The notes: generated by a model not told the origin, from the letters alone. DNA of 64,000 nucleotides from Hirschia sp964342355 (GCA_964342355.1 CAYFFG010000019.1:1-64000), one strand, 5' to 3'; shown: positions 7,341 through 17,671, counted from the stretch's first letter. Translations and numbers: made by a program.

Positions 7341-10300
7341 TCACAATGGAGTGATCTGCGTCAAGGCGGCGTCCAGCGCGTCGGCTGACAATTCCATAAA
7401 TTGCGGTCCGTCTGTCCACACCAGCACACAGCGCACCGGAAGGTCAGGATACGCTGATTCCAACACGGCGCGATATGCGGCCATTTGCGCAAGATAGGTT
7501 TTGCCAACGTCTTCAACACGCGAAGGGGCTGGGCGGTCGGTCTTGAAATCGACAATCAGCACTTTGTCTTCGTCCACCACCAGACGGTCAACGCGTCCGT
7601 TGATCATCATCCCATCGGGAAGCTTGCCTGGCGCTGCGCCGACAATGGGCGCTTCTGCGCGGCCTTTAGGTGTGAAGATCGGATCAAACAGCGGATCTTC
7701 CAGAACGCGCATTGTGACATCGATCATTTCCTGATGTTCGTCGGTGCTGAAGGTCTTGTCGCGCGCAAGGAAAGTCTGAGCGCGGGCGCGGCGCTGGTCT
7801 GGCGGCGTGTCAGGCAGTGTTTGTAATAGGGTGTGGATCAGGCGTCCACGCTCAAGTCGCTGCGGCCGGTCGGTGACAAATGGCGGCAGGACGGCAGGTT
7901 CTTCGCCAAGAAGAGAAGATGGCGCCGCATAGCGAACCGTGCGTTCTTCCTTGGCGGCGGGACGATTAATCCAATCCGGCAAGTGGCTTTGCGCCGTTGG
8001 CCGAACAAGTGTGAGCGCGTCGCTGGTTTGGGGTTGGCCAAGACGCAGGACGTTGCGTCCGTCTGGTATTTCAATGGCTTGTGCTGCGCCATGTTCGACA
8101 AGGCGATCCATTGCAGACTGACAGATGTCAAACCATGACTTTGCGCCATAACCCTGCTTGGCGGTTGCTTTGCCACGCCATGCCCCACAGATCAGCAACC
8201 GGTCCTGTGCGCGTGTGAGCGCCACATATAAGAGACGTCGATGTTCGCGCAGCTCGCGCGCTTCGGCGGCCAGACGCATTTTGGCTGTCAGGTCGGTGTC
8301 GTCTTTAGCAGGCCCTGCCCAGATTGGCGCGCCTGATATATCGCTGGCGCCGGTATCGTCGGATGCGACAAAGATAGACCCGCTTGCGCCCTTTGGCGGC
8401 GCGCATGTGTCCGGCAGGATGACGATGGGGGCTTCTAAACCCTTCGAGCCATGGACCGTCATGACGCGTACTTCATCCTGGGGTCCTGATAGCTCGCGTT
8501 TGACTTCGCCGCCTTCGCGTTCGATGGCGCTGATAAAAAGCTGAAGCGAAGACGGACCTGAGGCGTCGAAAGCTGCGGCGCGATCGACCAATGCAGTGAC
8601 AGGTTCGCGCGCTGGCGTCCCTAAACGATGCTGAAGCTTGAGCCAGCCATCCTTGCCATCTTCGAAAATGTGTTCCAGCGCAAAGGTAAGGAATTCAAAT
8701 GGCGGTAAATGGCGTTTTTCAAGAAGCTTATCCAGATACCCGCGCACTAGCGTGACAGCTTCCATGTCGCTGGCCTGAAGGCGTGACCATAGTGATTTTT
8801 CGCCGCGATTATAGGCAAGCGGAAAGAGGTGATCATCTTCATCCAGTCCGCCAAACGGACCAGTCAGGATTTCTGCGAGTGTGAGATCATCTTCCGGCGT
8901 TAACACAAACCGGATCAGGTTGAGCATGTCTTGAACAGGCAAGCTGTCGAGGAGGTCGATCCGGTCGGCGCCGGCTACGGGCAGACCATGGCGTTTTAGC
9001 GCCTGGATCAGCGCATCGAACAAGCCGCCTGTTCGTCCGCGAACAAGGATCAGAAAGTCGCCGGGGCGCGCTGGACGCAGCGTGTCGCCATCATGGATGG
9101 CTTGCTTGTCGCGGATCAGTTGATCAATCCATCCGGCAATGCGTTCGGCTAGCGCGCCTTTAGGCGAGGTTTCGCGTTCATGATCAAGCGGAGCATCCCA
9201 TGGAGAAGCGTCTTCTGCTTCTTCTGGCGGCTCAACGGGCCACAACTCGACACAGCCTGTGCGCTTGTCCCAAAAGGCAGTGTGACGCATCAGATCGTCT
9301 TCAGCGGGCGGCTGGATCGAGAAGGGCGCTTCGCCAGCAAAAGCGGCAGTTTTGAAGGTCTCGTCCACATATTGCAGGATTTGCGGAGCAGACCGGAAAG
9401 ACATCAAAATGTCCGGCATGGCGTGGCCGCCTGGCGCGTTTTCCCCTTTCACACTGAAGGATTGGCGCTCGGAGAGGAAGCGTTCCGGGTCTGCGCCCTG
9501 GAAAGAATAGATGGATTGTTTTTCGTCGCCCACGACAAACAGCGTACGGGGATTTTCTCGCTCGGCGCCTTCGCCAGAAAAGAACTCCTGTGTCAGCGCG
9601 TTGAGCAGTTTCCATTGGTCAGGGCTTGTGTCCTGAGCTTCGTCCAGCAGGACGTGGGACAAGCCGCCGTCGAGTTTCCACAACACCCATTGCGCCATGG
9701 AGCCGTTGTTTAGCAGTGTTGCAGCGCGCTCGATCAGGTCGTCAAAGTCGAGAGCCGCGCGGCGAAGCTTTTCGCGGGCGTAGTTTGAAAAAACAACATG
9801 TGCGATCCGCAATAACGCAGCTGAGCGTTCAAAGGTTTCGCGTGTGCGGATCGCGTTAAATGCTGTTTTGAAACGGTAAACCTCATCACCTTCCGGGATG
9901 GATTTCATCTGGAAGAGGGATTCTACATCCGGTGAGGTTTTTACAGCATCTGCTGTGTAGGGGTTACTGGCCCTGAAAGCGCCCGCCTGCGTCAGGAAGA
10001 TTGTCTGGTAGATGTTAAACGCTGTGTTTGCATCATCTGCGAGCAGGGCCGTTGAGAGGATCTCACCTGTCTTGGCGTCCGTTTTTTTACCGGCCAGAAG
10101 CGCAGGGATAACAGCTTTCAGGCGTTCGCGTGGTAGGGCCGAGCCCATGGTCTTTGCGATGATGGCGTCCACGTTTTCATCTGGGGCGCCCAAAGACGAT
10201 TGCATGCGATCAATAGCAGCTTCTAAACCGCCGGACTGGTTGATGAACTGGTTGATTGCGCCGCGTTTTGAAAGCAGGGATTTAAGCGGTCCGCCAAGAC

Positions 10301-10892
10301 CCTGCGCGCCAGCTACAAGTGCGGCCGTTTCCAGCGCCCAGGCAAGATTGGGGTCATCAAGCCTGGCTGCTTCGGCAAAGCGCACCAGCGCCAGATCCCA
10401 AAGGCGAGCGCCATCGCTGTCGTCGAGTTCTTTGAACCCCGGCGAAACACGCGCCTCCAGCGGGAAACGGCGCAACAGCCGGCCACAAAAGGCGTGGATG
10501 GTTTCAATGCGCAGACCGCCGGGCGTTTCAAGCGCGTGGGCGAAAAGCTCCCGGGCTTTGCCAAGTTCTTCGGCGTTGTAGGTTGCGATATCGCGCTTTT
10601 GTAGTTTTGACAGTTCTGTGGAGAGGTCGCCATCGTCGGCGACACACCACCCGCCAAGCAGTTTGAACAGGCGGGCCTGCATCTCAGACGCAGCCGCTTT
10701 TGTGTAGGTCACACACAATATGGCGTCAGGCTTGACCCCATTGAGCAAGAGACGCGCGACGCGATCAATCAGGACTTTTGTCTTACCTGATCCGGCGTTG
10801 GCCGACACCCATGCCGAAAGCGTGGGTGTGGAGGCTGCGAACTGACCCGCAACGGTCTGATTGTATTCTGGCGTGCCGTGAGCATTGCTCAT
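7341..10892 (-). CDS. addA: Double-strand-break repair helicase-nuclease AddA
   Basis: AddA is the UvrD-type helicase and nuclease subunit of AddAB, the RecBCD counterpart that resects DNA ends for RecA-dependent repair. The 1183-residue protein has Walker A ANAGSGKT (31-38), Walker B VLLDEAQDTSPDQW, motif III VVGDEKQSIYSFQGADP, a later helicase motif VHGSKGLEAPIVILPD, motif VI YVALTRAQDRLLICG, and a C-terminal RecB-type nuclease with VLIVDFKTDRP. It begins three bases after the addB stop, so the two are translated as a pair. Confidence 0.95.
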   Translation of the reverse strand: MSNAHGTPEYNQTVAGQFAASTPTLSAWVSANAGSGKTKVLIDRVARLLLNGVKPDAILCVTYTKAAASEMQARLFKLLGGWCVADDGDLSTELSKLQKRDIATYNAEELGKARELFAHALETPGGLRIETIHAFCGRLLRRFPLEARVSPGFKELDDSDGARLWDLALVRFAEAARLDDPNLAWALETAALVAGAQGLGGPLKSLLSKRGAINQFINQSGGLEAAIDRMQSSLGAPDENVDAIIAKTMGSALPRERLKAVIPALLAGKKTDAKTGEILSTALLADDANTAFNIYQTIFLTQAGAFRASNPYTADAVKTSPDVESLFQMKSIPEGDEVYRFKTAFNAIRTRETFERSAALLRIAHVVFSNYAREKLRRAALDFDDLIERAATLLNNGSMAQWVLWKLDGGLSHVLLDEAQDTSPDQWKLLNALTQEFFSGEGAERENPRTLFVVGDEKQSIYSFQGADPERFLSERQSFSVKGENAPGGHAMPDILMSFRSAPQILQYVDETFKTAAFAGEAPFSIQPPAEDDLMRHTAFWDKRTGCVELWPVEPPEEAEDASPWDAPLDHERETSPKGALAERIAGWIDQLIRDKQAIHDGDTLRPARPGDFLILVRGRTGGLFDALIQALKRHGLPVAGADRIDLLDSLPVQDMLNLIRFVLTPEDDLTLAEILTGPFGGLDEDDHLFPLAYNRGEKSLWSRLQASDMEAVTLVRGYLDKLLEKRHLPPFEFLTFALEHIFEDGKDGWLKLQHRLGTPAREPVTALVDRAAAFDASGPSSLQLFISAIEREGGEVKRELSGPQDEVRVMTVHGSKGLEAPIVILPDTCAPPKGASGSIFVASDDTGASDISGAPIWAGPAKDDTDLTAKMRLAAEARELREHRRLLYVALTRAQDRLLICGAWRGKATAKQGYGAKSWFDICQSAMDRLVEHGAAQAIEIPDGRNVLRLGQPQTSDALTLVRPTAQSHLPDWINRPAAKEERTVRYAAPSSLLGEEPAVLPPFVTDRPQRLERGRLIHTLLQTLPDTPPDQRRARAQTFLARDKTFSTDEHQEMIDVTMRVLEDPLFDPIFTPKGRAEAPIVGAAPGKLPDGMMINGRVDRLVVDEDKVLIVDFKTDRPAPSRVEDVGKTYLAQMAAYRAVLESAYPDLPVRCVLVWTDGPQFMELSADALDAALTQITPL

Positions 10893-10895
10893 CTT

Positions 10896-13800
10896 TTAAG
10901 CCTCCCCATCATCGCTGGTCCACTCTGCGCGACGGGCGAGACGGTCATAGTCCGACACGTTCCATGTAAATTGGACGCGGGGTTTGGAAAGGTAAGGCTG
11001 GTCCGGGTTTTGGTAATTGGTGATTAGCTGTCTGAAGCCTTTGACGGCGTTTTCAACCACTTCCATTTCAGATGAATCCAGTTTCAGTGGCCGGCCATTA
11101 TCCGCCTTGGCCGCGTTGGCGCCCGGGGATAAGGAGACATAGATGAACTCGCTGGTCGGACCCTTGGGCAAGGGGTCGCCATCCTTGTCCTTAAAGGCGC
11201 CGAGGCTGGCAAGATAACCTTCCAAAGGCAGTTGCGGCTCAAGGCCGCTTTCAACTTGTTTAGGCTGTTTTGGCTGGCCGGTTTTAAAGTCGACAATCGC
11301 GTAGGAATTATCCTTCAACTGTTCAACTCGATCCGCCTTGGCATAAAGGCGGACGGCTTGTCCGTTTATGGTTTCGGTCGTCTCGCCCCAGATTTCTGTC
11401 CAGGTGTGGGCGACTTTGTCTTTTCGGCTTTCCCGCCAATTGAGGAAAGCGTTGGCTGCGCGCTGCCATAGCGGCGCGCTTAAAGTCATGCTGGCTTGGG
11501 TTTCGCCAGCCTTGATCAGTTCCTCGGTGATGAGTGCGAAGATGTCACCGCCTTGTGTTTCAACTCGGTCGACAGCTTCGTGGATGGCGGTTCCTTTGCC
11601 AGCAGGTCCCACAGTTTCATCGACTGGCGGAAGTGGTTTTAAACCGAGAATATCTTCAGCATAAACTGCATATGGGTCGCGCAGGAGTTTGCCGACACGG
11701 GAAACAGAAAACTTTGTCGGTCGCGCGTCTACGGGCGGTGTGGGTCGCGAAGGCGCACGCGGTTCGAATGTGTTACTGGTGCGCATAGCACGCGCCGAAT
11801 GGAGCGGATTGGCATCCTCTGGCGGGGCCAGCAGTCTGTCTGCTTCGTCAAGGCCGGAAAGCCCGCCAGACGCCAGCGTGCGCAAGCGCCAGAGCCAGCG
11901 TGAGGCGACAGCAGGCTTGTCGTCACGGCGCTCTGAGCGCAACAACACCACGTCTTTCGCGCAGGCAAATTGTGAAAAGTCATGAGCAGACAAGCCGAGG
12001 CGCTCTTCTGGATCAGGGAGGCCCAGATCTTTGCGTAATCGGCGTGAGAGAAAGCTGTCGGCTGGGGCGGGAGCTGGCCAGACGCCTTCATTGAGGCCGC
12101 CGACTATGACAAGATCACGCGATTGCAGGCGCGCTTCCAATGGTCCCCAGATGGCAAGGCGGGGATGTTCGCCCTTTGCGGGCGGCAAAGCCAGCGAACG
12201 GGCGGCGGCGCTGGCAAAGTCCGGCCAGAGATCGCGTGGCAATGGGCCCATTTCGCTGGATAACTCGGCAAGCGATTCCAGATAGCGTGCTGACATGGCG
12301 CCTGCGCGTCCGCGCCAGAAACGCCTGTCGCCGGGTTCTTCGTCGGTTGTGGTCAGGATTTCAATCAGGCGCGCAACCGATTGGGCCGCTTCCTTGCCAT
12401 CAATTTCGTGGGTGGCCTGAACAGCGTTGCTGGCGTCCAGTGCGTCGGCGACCTTTGTGATGAGACCGGCGGCCTCAAAGCGTTTCTGGTCGCTGAAGCG
12501 TGCGGCAAGATCGCGAAGGGTCTGGTGACGGCGTGGACCGCGCATGACACCTTCGCCTCGAAATTCGAGCGCGTGAACTTCAAGTTGGCGAATTGCGGTC
12601 GCATAGGCTTCGCTGGATAGTCCCAATCTGACTAGTGGGTGTTTTAAGACAGCAAGCAGTTCAACTGGTGCGGCAGGGTCTGATAGCCACTCAAACACCA
12701 ATCCGAACAAAGACCCATGTGGGGTTTGCAAGAAGGGATGCCCGGCGGAAGGCGCAATGTCGACGTCCCAACGTTTAAGGAGTGCGGACACACGGCGCGC
12801 AAGGGAAGGATCCGGCGTGATGAGTGCAGCCGTTTTTCCTGGCGTTTCCAGGACTTCGCGCAACATCAACGCTGCGCTGAGTGCTTCTTCCGTTTCATCT
12901 TCAGCGACAATGAGGGTGAGACCATCCAGACCGTTTTCGATCAGCTCTTGTGGCGGCCTGTCATTTGCCAGCTCTTTTAGACGATCAGTCCAGGCGCGAG
13001 TAGTGGAGGCGGGCGCAAGCGCTTCGTTGATCAGCTTGCGGCGTGCCTGCGCATTTAGGGTTTCGCTGACACCGGGCCAGACGGTCACCTGTTCGCGGTC
13101 CACGTCGATTTTTTGTAAAGCGCGGTTCAGCGTGTGTTGGGGATGGCTTGGACTATCAGGAATGGCGCGCCAGGCTTTTTCGCCAACGTCCGGGTCAAGG
13201 CCGGGTAGGATAATCGCGCCGCGCGGCAGGTTCATTGCCGCTTGCATCAGAATACGCGTGGCGGGCGTGGCGCCAGTCGAGCCAGCGACGATCACAGGAT
13301 AGTCCGGCGGGGCGGCTTGCCAAGCGTTCGCCAGCGCTTCAGCGGCGGCAAGGCGGCGCGCCATCGGGTCTGTTGCGCCCTGTTCACGCAGGTGTTCTGG
13401 CCATTGTTCAGCGACAATGGCGAGGAAGCGGGTGGAAAGCTGCCAGTGCTGAGCAAGGTCAGCATCGGCAACGAGATCATCAAGGCGCGACCATTCTACA
13501 TTTTCACCCATAGCTGCTTGATCCAGCAGGGATGATAGCTCATCTGCCGCCGCGAGGGCGGAAGCTGGCGGCAATGTTTCGCCATAGGCGGCGCGTCGCC
13601 ATTTCTGCACAAGATTTGCCAGCGCGCCGCGCCGTTTGTCTTTTGATAGCGGCGGTCCCAGATCCAGCTCACTCACACCGATAGGCGCAATTGTGTCATC
13701 GTCTTCAAGGTCACCTAGGACACGGATTTCCGGTGAAATCAGCGCAGTGCGGCCCAGCTTTTGAACTTCGCCGTGAAAGGCTTCGGCGAGTGTGCGGGCG

Positions 13801-13973
13801 GCGCGTCGGTTAGGTGTGAAAATCTGGGCGCCGGAAAGTGCTGCGGGATCATCTTTAAGGCGAAGCGCGCTAGAAAGCGTTGAGGCGATAGCGCCCAGGA
13901 AGTCGGCGCTCGGCGGGATGGTGAAAACCCTTGGCGCAGGCGCAGCAAATAGGTCTTGAGACAGAGGACTCAT
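10896..13973 (-). CDS. addB: Double-strand-break repair protein AddB
   Basis: The 1025-residue protein has the AddB layout of alphaproteobacteria: an inactive helicase-like N-terminal part starting with a phosphate-loop-like region (FTPNRRAARTLAEAF), a central region with GGLNEGVWPAPAPADSFLSR, and a C-terminal PD-(D/E)xK nuclease with YAIVDFKTGQPKQPKQ. It cuts the strand opposite to AddA and supports Chi-like site recognition in the complex. The start ATG overlaps the stop of the nucleotidyltransferase gene by one base. Confidence 0.93.
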   Translation of the reverse strand: MSPLSQDLFAAPAPRVFTIPPSADFLGAIASTLSSALRLKDDPAALSGAQIFTPNRRAARTLAEAFHGEVQKLGRTALISPEIRVLGDLEDDDTIAPIGVSELDLGPPLSKDKRRGALANLVQKWRRAAYGETLPPASALAAADELSSLLDQAAMGENVEWSRLDDLVADADLAQHWQLSTRFLAIVAEQWPEHLREQGATDPMARRLAAAEALANAWQAAPPDYPVIVAGSTGATPATRILMQAAMNLPRGAIILPGLDPDVGEKAWRAIPDSPSHPQHTLNRALQKIDVDREQVTVWPGVSETLNAQARRKLINEALAPASTTRAWTDRLKELANDRPPQELIENGLDGLTLIVAEDETEEALSAALMLREVLETPGKTAALITPDPSLARRVSALLKRWDVDIAPSAGHPFLQTPHGSLFGLVFEWLSDPAAPVELLAVLKHPLVRLGLSSEAYATAIRQLEVHALEFRGEGVMRGPRRHQTLRDLAARFSDQKRFEAAGLITKVADALDASNAVQATHEIDGKEAAQSVARLIEILTTTDEEPGDRRFWRGRAGAMSARYLESLAELSSEMGPLPRDLWPDFASAAARSLALPPAKGEHPRLAIWGPLEARLQSRDLVIVGGLNEGVWPAPAPADSFLSRRLRKDLGLPDPEERLGLSAHDFSQFACAKDVVLLRSERRDDKPAVASRWLWRLRTLASGGLSGLDEADRLLAPPEDANPLHSARAMRTSNTFEPRAPSRPTPPVDARPTKFSVSRVGKLLRDPYAVYAEDILGLKPLPPVDETVGPAGKGTAIHEAVDRVETQGGDIFALITEELIKAGETQASMTLSAPLWQRAANAFLNWRESRKDKVAHTWTEIWGETTETINGQAVRLYAKADRVEQLKDNSYAIVDFKTGQPKQPKQVESGLEPQLPLEGYLASLGAFKDKDGDPLPKGPTSEFIYVSLSPGANAAKADNGRPLKLDSSEMEVVENAVKGFRQLITNYQNPDQPYLSKPRVQFTWNVSDYDRLARRAEWTSDDGEA

Positions 13974-14689
13974 CAGGACGTTTCAGCACGCAAGTGCGCT
14001 TCGGCATCATCGCGCGCGGCCGGGTCGCCAACATGCATCCAGAAAGGGGACATCACTTCGCCAAAGAGCCGTTTATATGTGTGGGCCGTATTCCAATAAA
14101 CGTTTGCTGAGAAGGGTTCGACTTTCAGGTTCTCGACCAGTTGCGGTCTCATGACGTAAACGCCAGCAAAGACATAAGGCGCTGTTTTGCGCACGCCGCG
14201 GCGGACCAGGACATTATCCTCGTCCAGATAAAAATCGCCTGCGCCATGGTAGCCAAGAGAATTTTCAATACGCGCGAGCAAGAGGAGAAAATCCATGCGA
14301 GCCGGGTCGTATTCGTGCGCCATACAGGTCAGCGTTTCGCCGTTATCCGGCGCCCAGAACGCGTCTGTATTGCAGACGAAAACGGGATCTTTTCCCAGAT
14401 GAGGCAGGGCCTTCACAACACCGCCGCCAGTTTCGAGCAACTCTTCGCGCTCGTCTGATATGATAACTTCGACATCTGTGCGTTTGATCAGATGCTCTTC
14501 CATCATGTCCGCAAGATAATGGACATTGATCACGGCGCGTTCCACGCCTGCGGCAACGAGATTATCAAGCGTGTAGTCAATCAGCGAACGGCCAGCCACT
14601 TCGATTAAAGGTTTGGGGCGATTATTGGTCAAAGGGCGCATACGCGTCCCCAAGCCTGCGGCAAGCAGCATGGCGGTTTTGATCGTCAT
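13973..14689 (-). CDS. murU: Sugar nucleotidyltransferase, MurU-like
   Basis: The 238-residue protein has the nucleotidyltransferase signature LAAGLGTRMRPLTNNRPKPL at the N-terminus, the metal-binding aspartate in VCNTDAFW, and a short left-handed end with no acyltransferase domain. MurU makes UDP-N-acetylmuramate from MurNAc-1-phosphate and UTP in peptidoglycan recycling that bypasses de novo synthesis. The partner kinase is directly upstream with a four-base ATGA overlap, which supports this role over that of a general glucose-1-phosphate enzyme. Confidence 0.82.
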   Translation of the reverse strand: MTIKTAMLLAAGLGTRMRPLTNNRPKPLIEVAGRSLIDYTLDNLVAAGVERAVINVHYLADMMEEHLIKRTDVEVIISDEREELLETGGGVVKALPHLGKDPVFVCNTDAFWAPDNGETLTCMAHEYDPARMDFLLLLARIENSLGYHGAGDFYLDEDNVLVRRGVRKTAPYVFAGVYVMRPQLVENLKVEPFSANVYWNTAHTYKRLFGEVMSPFWMHVGDPAARDDAEAHLRAETS

Positions 14690-15768
14690 GTATCGGCCTC
14701 TGCGATATGGGGGGCGACGGATGTGATGAGCGCGCGCATGTCTTTTAGCGCAGGATGCTTCAAATTCTGAGCGAGCAGACGTAATTGGCGTGGCTGGAAC
14801 GCTTCGTATTTTGGCTTGTTGTCGCGTTTGATCAGGCGAGAAAAAATGCCTGCGACGCGAAAAGCGTTCAGGGCGCCCAATACGGCAAGACGTTTATCGA
14901 AGTCTTCACGCGACCCGCCTGTGCGGTTCAGGTATTCAGTGACAGCAGCCTCTTTTGCAGCGTCGGATACTTCACGACGTGCGTCCTGAAGGAGCATGGC
15001 AAAGTCCCATTCAGCCCATCCGTTCACTGCATCCTGAAAATCGAGCAGGCCGACGCGTTTGACGCCAGACCGTTCGGGCATCCAGATCAGATTTTCAGCG
15101 TGATAATCGCGCAGGATCATGGCGCGGGGAAAGGTGAGCGCTTCGCTGATCAACGCATTACGCGCGTCTGCCCACCGATTTCTGTCTGCGTCGGTGATTG
15201 CGACCCGATCATCGTATTGCGGCATCCAGTCGATAAAGAGATCCGCGTTCACACTGACGGCCAGTTGGTCAAATTCCAGGATCGGCCATTGCGCTGCGCC
15301 TGCACTGAGTCTGCTAGGCGTAGGAACCTGATGCACAACAGAAAGCGCCGCTGCAGCGGCGCGGTAAAGCGCAAGCTCATCTTCGCCTTTTTCGATGACA
15401 CGCGCAAAAATATTGTCGCCGAGGTCTTCAAGGATTGCAAAACCCTGATCAGCATCAAAGGCAAGAATACGCGGCGCGGACAGGCCAAGCGCGCTAAGAT
15501 AATCGGCGACTGCGACGAATGCCTCTACACGGCTGGCGGCAAGGCGAGACACAGCGTTCCAGCCAAGTTTTTGCCGTTCGTTTTCTGTTGCGTCTGGCGG
15601 GCAGGGGCCACTTTCGGCTGATGCGGGAGCGTCCATGAATATGGCGTGCTCATCACCGCGTGTCAGCCGTTCATAGCGACGTGTCGAGGCGTCGGCAGTG
15701 AAGGGTGTGCGAACAGCATCCCCCCAACCGTTTTCCTCAAGATAAGCAATTCGTTCTTGTTCTCTCAT
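14686..15768 (-). CDS. amgK: Anomeric sugar kinase, AmgK-like (aminoglycoside phosphotransferase fold)
   Basis: The 360-residue protein belongs to the aminoglycoside-phosphotransferase fold, with catalytic MILRDYHAENLIW and metal-binding LLDFQDAVNGW. AmgK phosphorylates N-acetylmuramate (and GlcNAc) at the anomeric carbon for MurU. The ATG at 15768 is chosen because it follows the tsaE stop by one base and opens the usual sequence MREQERIAYLEENGWG; a longer frame reaching 15912 lies inside tsaE. The fold is shared with antibiotic kinases, but gene order points to cell-wall recycling, not resistance. Confidence 0.82.
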   Translation of the reverse strand: MREQERIAYLEENGWGDAVRTPFTADASTRRYERLTRGDEHAIFMDAPASAESGPCPPDATENERQKLGWNAVSRLAASRVEAFVAVADYLSALGLSAPRILAFDADQGFAILEDLGDNIFARVIEKGEDELALYRAAAAALSVVHQVPTPSRLSAGAAQWPILEFDQLAVSVNADLFIDWMPQYDDRVAITDADRNRWADARNALISEALTFPRAMILRDYHAENLIWMPERSGVKRVGLLDFQDAVNGWAEWDFAMLLQDARREVSDAAKEAAVTEYLNRTGGSREDFDKRLAVLGALNAFRVAGIFSRLIKRDNKPKYEAFQPRQLRLLAQNLKHPALKDMRALITSVAPHIAEADT

Positions 15769-15769
15769 G

Positions 15770-16228
15770 TCATGAGACAATGTCTGCAACTCTGCGACTC
15801 CAACCTTCGCCATGCGCGAACAGAATCGCGCGTCTCCCCTCAGAAGCGAATTCCAACCTAATGTCGAGACGGTGGCGCGGCAACTCCTCTTGCATGCGTT
15901 GCGGCCATTCAACCACAGCTAGCCCGTCTATTGTCTCTTCAAAGCCGAGTTCGGCTAATTCGTCGAGCGTTTCGATGCGATAGAGATCAAAATGGAAGAT
16001 CGGATATTGCGGACCCTCGTAAGTTTGAACCAATGTGAACGTCGGACTGGGGACTTCAAGGCTCTCATCTTCACACAAAGCGCGTATAAGGGCGCGTGCA
16101 AACGTGCTTTTCCCTGCGCCCAGATCCCCGTAAAGTGCGATAAAGTCGCCCGCTGCAAGATGGGGGGCGATACGTTGGGCAAATGACAGAGTGTCGTGTT
16201 CAGAAGGCAGATCGACGCTGGCTGACAT
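15770..16228 (-). CDS. tsaE: tRNA threonylcarbamoyladenosine biosynthesis ATPase TsaE
   Basis: The 152-residue protein has Walker A GDLGAGKSTFARALI, the switch-like SPTFTLVQTYEG and the HFDLYRIE segment typical of TsaE, the ATPase that drives the TsaBD complex making t6A at position 37 of ANN-reading tRNAs. The start at 16228 gives normal family length. An extension upstream to 16486 has no coding character and runs across the divergent promoter region. It heads the minus-strand series tsaE-amgK-murU-addB-addA. Confidence 0.92.
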   Translation of the reverse strand: MSASVDLPSEHDTLSFAQRIAPHLAAGDFIALYGDLGAGKSTFARALIRALCEDESLEVPSPTFTLVQTYEGPQYPIFHFDLYRIETLDELAELGFEETIDGLAVVEWPQRMQEELPRHRLDIRLEFASEGRRAILFAHGEGWSRRVADIVS

Positions 16229-16370
16229 AGGGGAAACTCCACAAAAGCGGGTCTTAACTGTAAAAAATATCGTCAAAATGCAAAAAAATGCGGGATGACG
16301 GAAGGTTACCGCCCCTTGATCGCGTTTGGAATGTGCAGATACAAGTCCCCCAGCAAAAAGGTAGCTGTAG

Positions 16371-17633
16371 ATGAGCCCTAACATGACTTCCAAAGACGCA
16401 GCAGATGTCGTCATCATCGGTGCGGGACAGGCTGGCGGAACGGCCGCTTCAACTCTTCGCATGTTTGGGTTTGAAGGGTCGATCATGTTGGTGGGCGAAG
16501 AAGCTGACCCGCCATATCAGCGTCCGCCGCTCTCCAAAGCTTACCTGAAAGGGGAGATGGATCGCGAGCGTCTCTATATTAAGCCGGCTGAGTATTATGC
16601 CGAGCACGATATCGTTCTTAAGTTGGGCGAGGCTGCGCAGGCTATTGATACAGACGCCAAGACGGTGACGTTAGTATCCGGTGGAACGATCTCATATGGC
16701 AAGCTGATCATCGCAACCGGGTCGCGTGCGCGTATGGTGCCGGTGCTGGGCGCTGATCTTGAGGGCGTGCAGGTTCTGCGCACGCTTGCAGATGTTGATC
16801 TTCTCAAGCCGCGTGTTGAGGAAGGCAAGTCACTGGTTGTGATTGGCGCAGGCTACATCGGACTGGAAGCCGCCGCCGCTGCGCGCCAGTTGGGGCTTGA
16901 GGTTACCGTTTTGGAGGCGGCTGACCGCGTGCTCGGCCGTGTGACGAGCCCTGAGATCTCTAAGTTTTACCAAAATGAGCATGCGGCACAGGGTGTCGAT
17001 GTGCGTTTGAATGCGCGCATGTCGGAGTTTGTTGGCGGCGATGGCAAGCTGACCGGGGTTAAAATGGATGACGGGTCCGTTATTCCTGCTGACATTGCGC
17101 TCGTTGGGATTGGCATATTGCCTAACCAGGAAATCGCGTCGGATGCTGGAATTGTCTGCGAAAACGGCATCAAGACAGATGAAAACGCCTGTACGTCTGA
17201 CAAAGATGTCTATGCGATTGGAGACTGTGCTGGGCGTCCGTTAGCGCACTATGGCCGGGACGGACGTCTTGAGAGTGTTCACAATGCGCTTGAGCAGGCA
17301 AAGCTGGCGGTAGCGGCGATTGTGGGCAAACCGCAACCCAAGCTGGAGGCGCCCTGGTTCTGGTCGGACCAGTATGACTTAAAACTTCAGACAGCAGGAC
17401 TTTTGACTGGATACATGCAGGCTGTTGTGCGTGGCGATACGGAAGCGCGAAAATTCGCTGTGTGGTATCTGGATGAAAATGGTGTTTTCCTTGCGGTTGA
17501 CGCCATCAATTCTCCGCCCGATTTCCTATGTGGGAAAAAACTCGTCGGGCAGGGTGCTAAATTGGACGCAAGCGTATTGCGTGATCCGGACACAGACATC
17601 AAACAACTCACCAAGGATGCGCTGGCGGGATAA
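16371..17633 (+). CDS. NAD(P)H-dependent ferredoxin reductase (putidaredoxin-reductase type)
   Basis: The 420-residue flavoprotein has an N-terminal FAD site (VVIIGAGQAGGTAASTLR), a central NAD(P)H site (VVIGAGYIGLEAAAAARQLG), the late FAD motif YAIGDCA and a C-terminal oxygenase-coupled reductase domain (FWSDQYDLKLQ). It should pass electrons from NAD(P)H to a [2Fe-2S] ferredoxin, and the partner gene follows after 38 bases. Such pairs serve cytochromes P450 or dioxygenases, but none is encoded in the window. Start ATG 16371 or 16383 are both possible. Confidence 0.88.
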   Translation: MSPNMTSKDAADVVIIGAGQAGGTAASTLRMFGFEGSIMLVGEEADPPYQRPPLSKAYLKGEMDRERLYIKPAEYYAEHDIVLKLGEAAQAIDTDAKTVTLVSGGTISYGKLIIATGSRARMVPVLGADLEGVQVLRTLADVDLLKPRVEEGKSLVVIGAGYIGLEAAAAARQLGLEVTVLEAADRVLGRVTSPEISKFYQNEHAAQGVDVRLNARMSEFVGGDGKLTGVKMDDGSVIPADIALVGIGILPNQEIASDAGIVCENGIKTDENACTSDKDVYAIGDCAGRPLAHYGRDGRLESVHNALEQAKLAVAAIVGKPQPKLEAPWFWSDQYDLKLQTAGLLTGYMQAVVRGDTEARKFAVWYLDENGVFLAVDAINSPPDFLCGKKLVGQGAKLDASVLRDPDTDIKQLTKDALAG

Positions 17634-17671
17634 ACCGTTCAGCATCACAAGGCTTAAAAGGAAGTCGTGAC

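Noticed and set aside
9180..9713. Open frame of 177 codons on the plus strand
   Set aside because: It is antisense to the helicase motifs of addA, with no recognisable domain.
10012..10581. Open frame of 189 codons on the plus strand
   Set aside because: It is antisense to the well-supported addA and rich in serine, alanine and arginine, as expected of a shadow frame.
14785..15621. Open frame of 278 codons on the plus strand
   Set aside because: It lies wholly antisense to amgK, whose protein motifs are clear. The translation is low in family-like features.
14686..15768. Aminoglycoside resistance gene
   Set aside because: The fold is shared, but coupling to tsaE and a MurU-like gene points to cell-wall sugar recycling.
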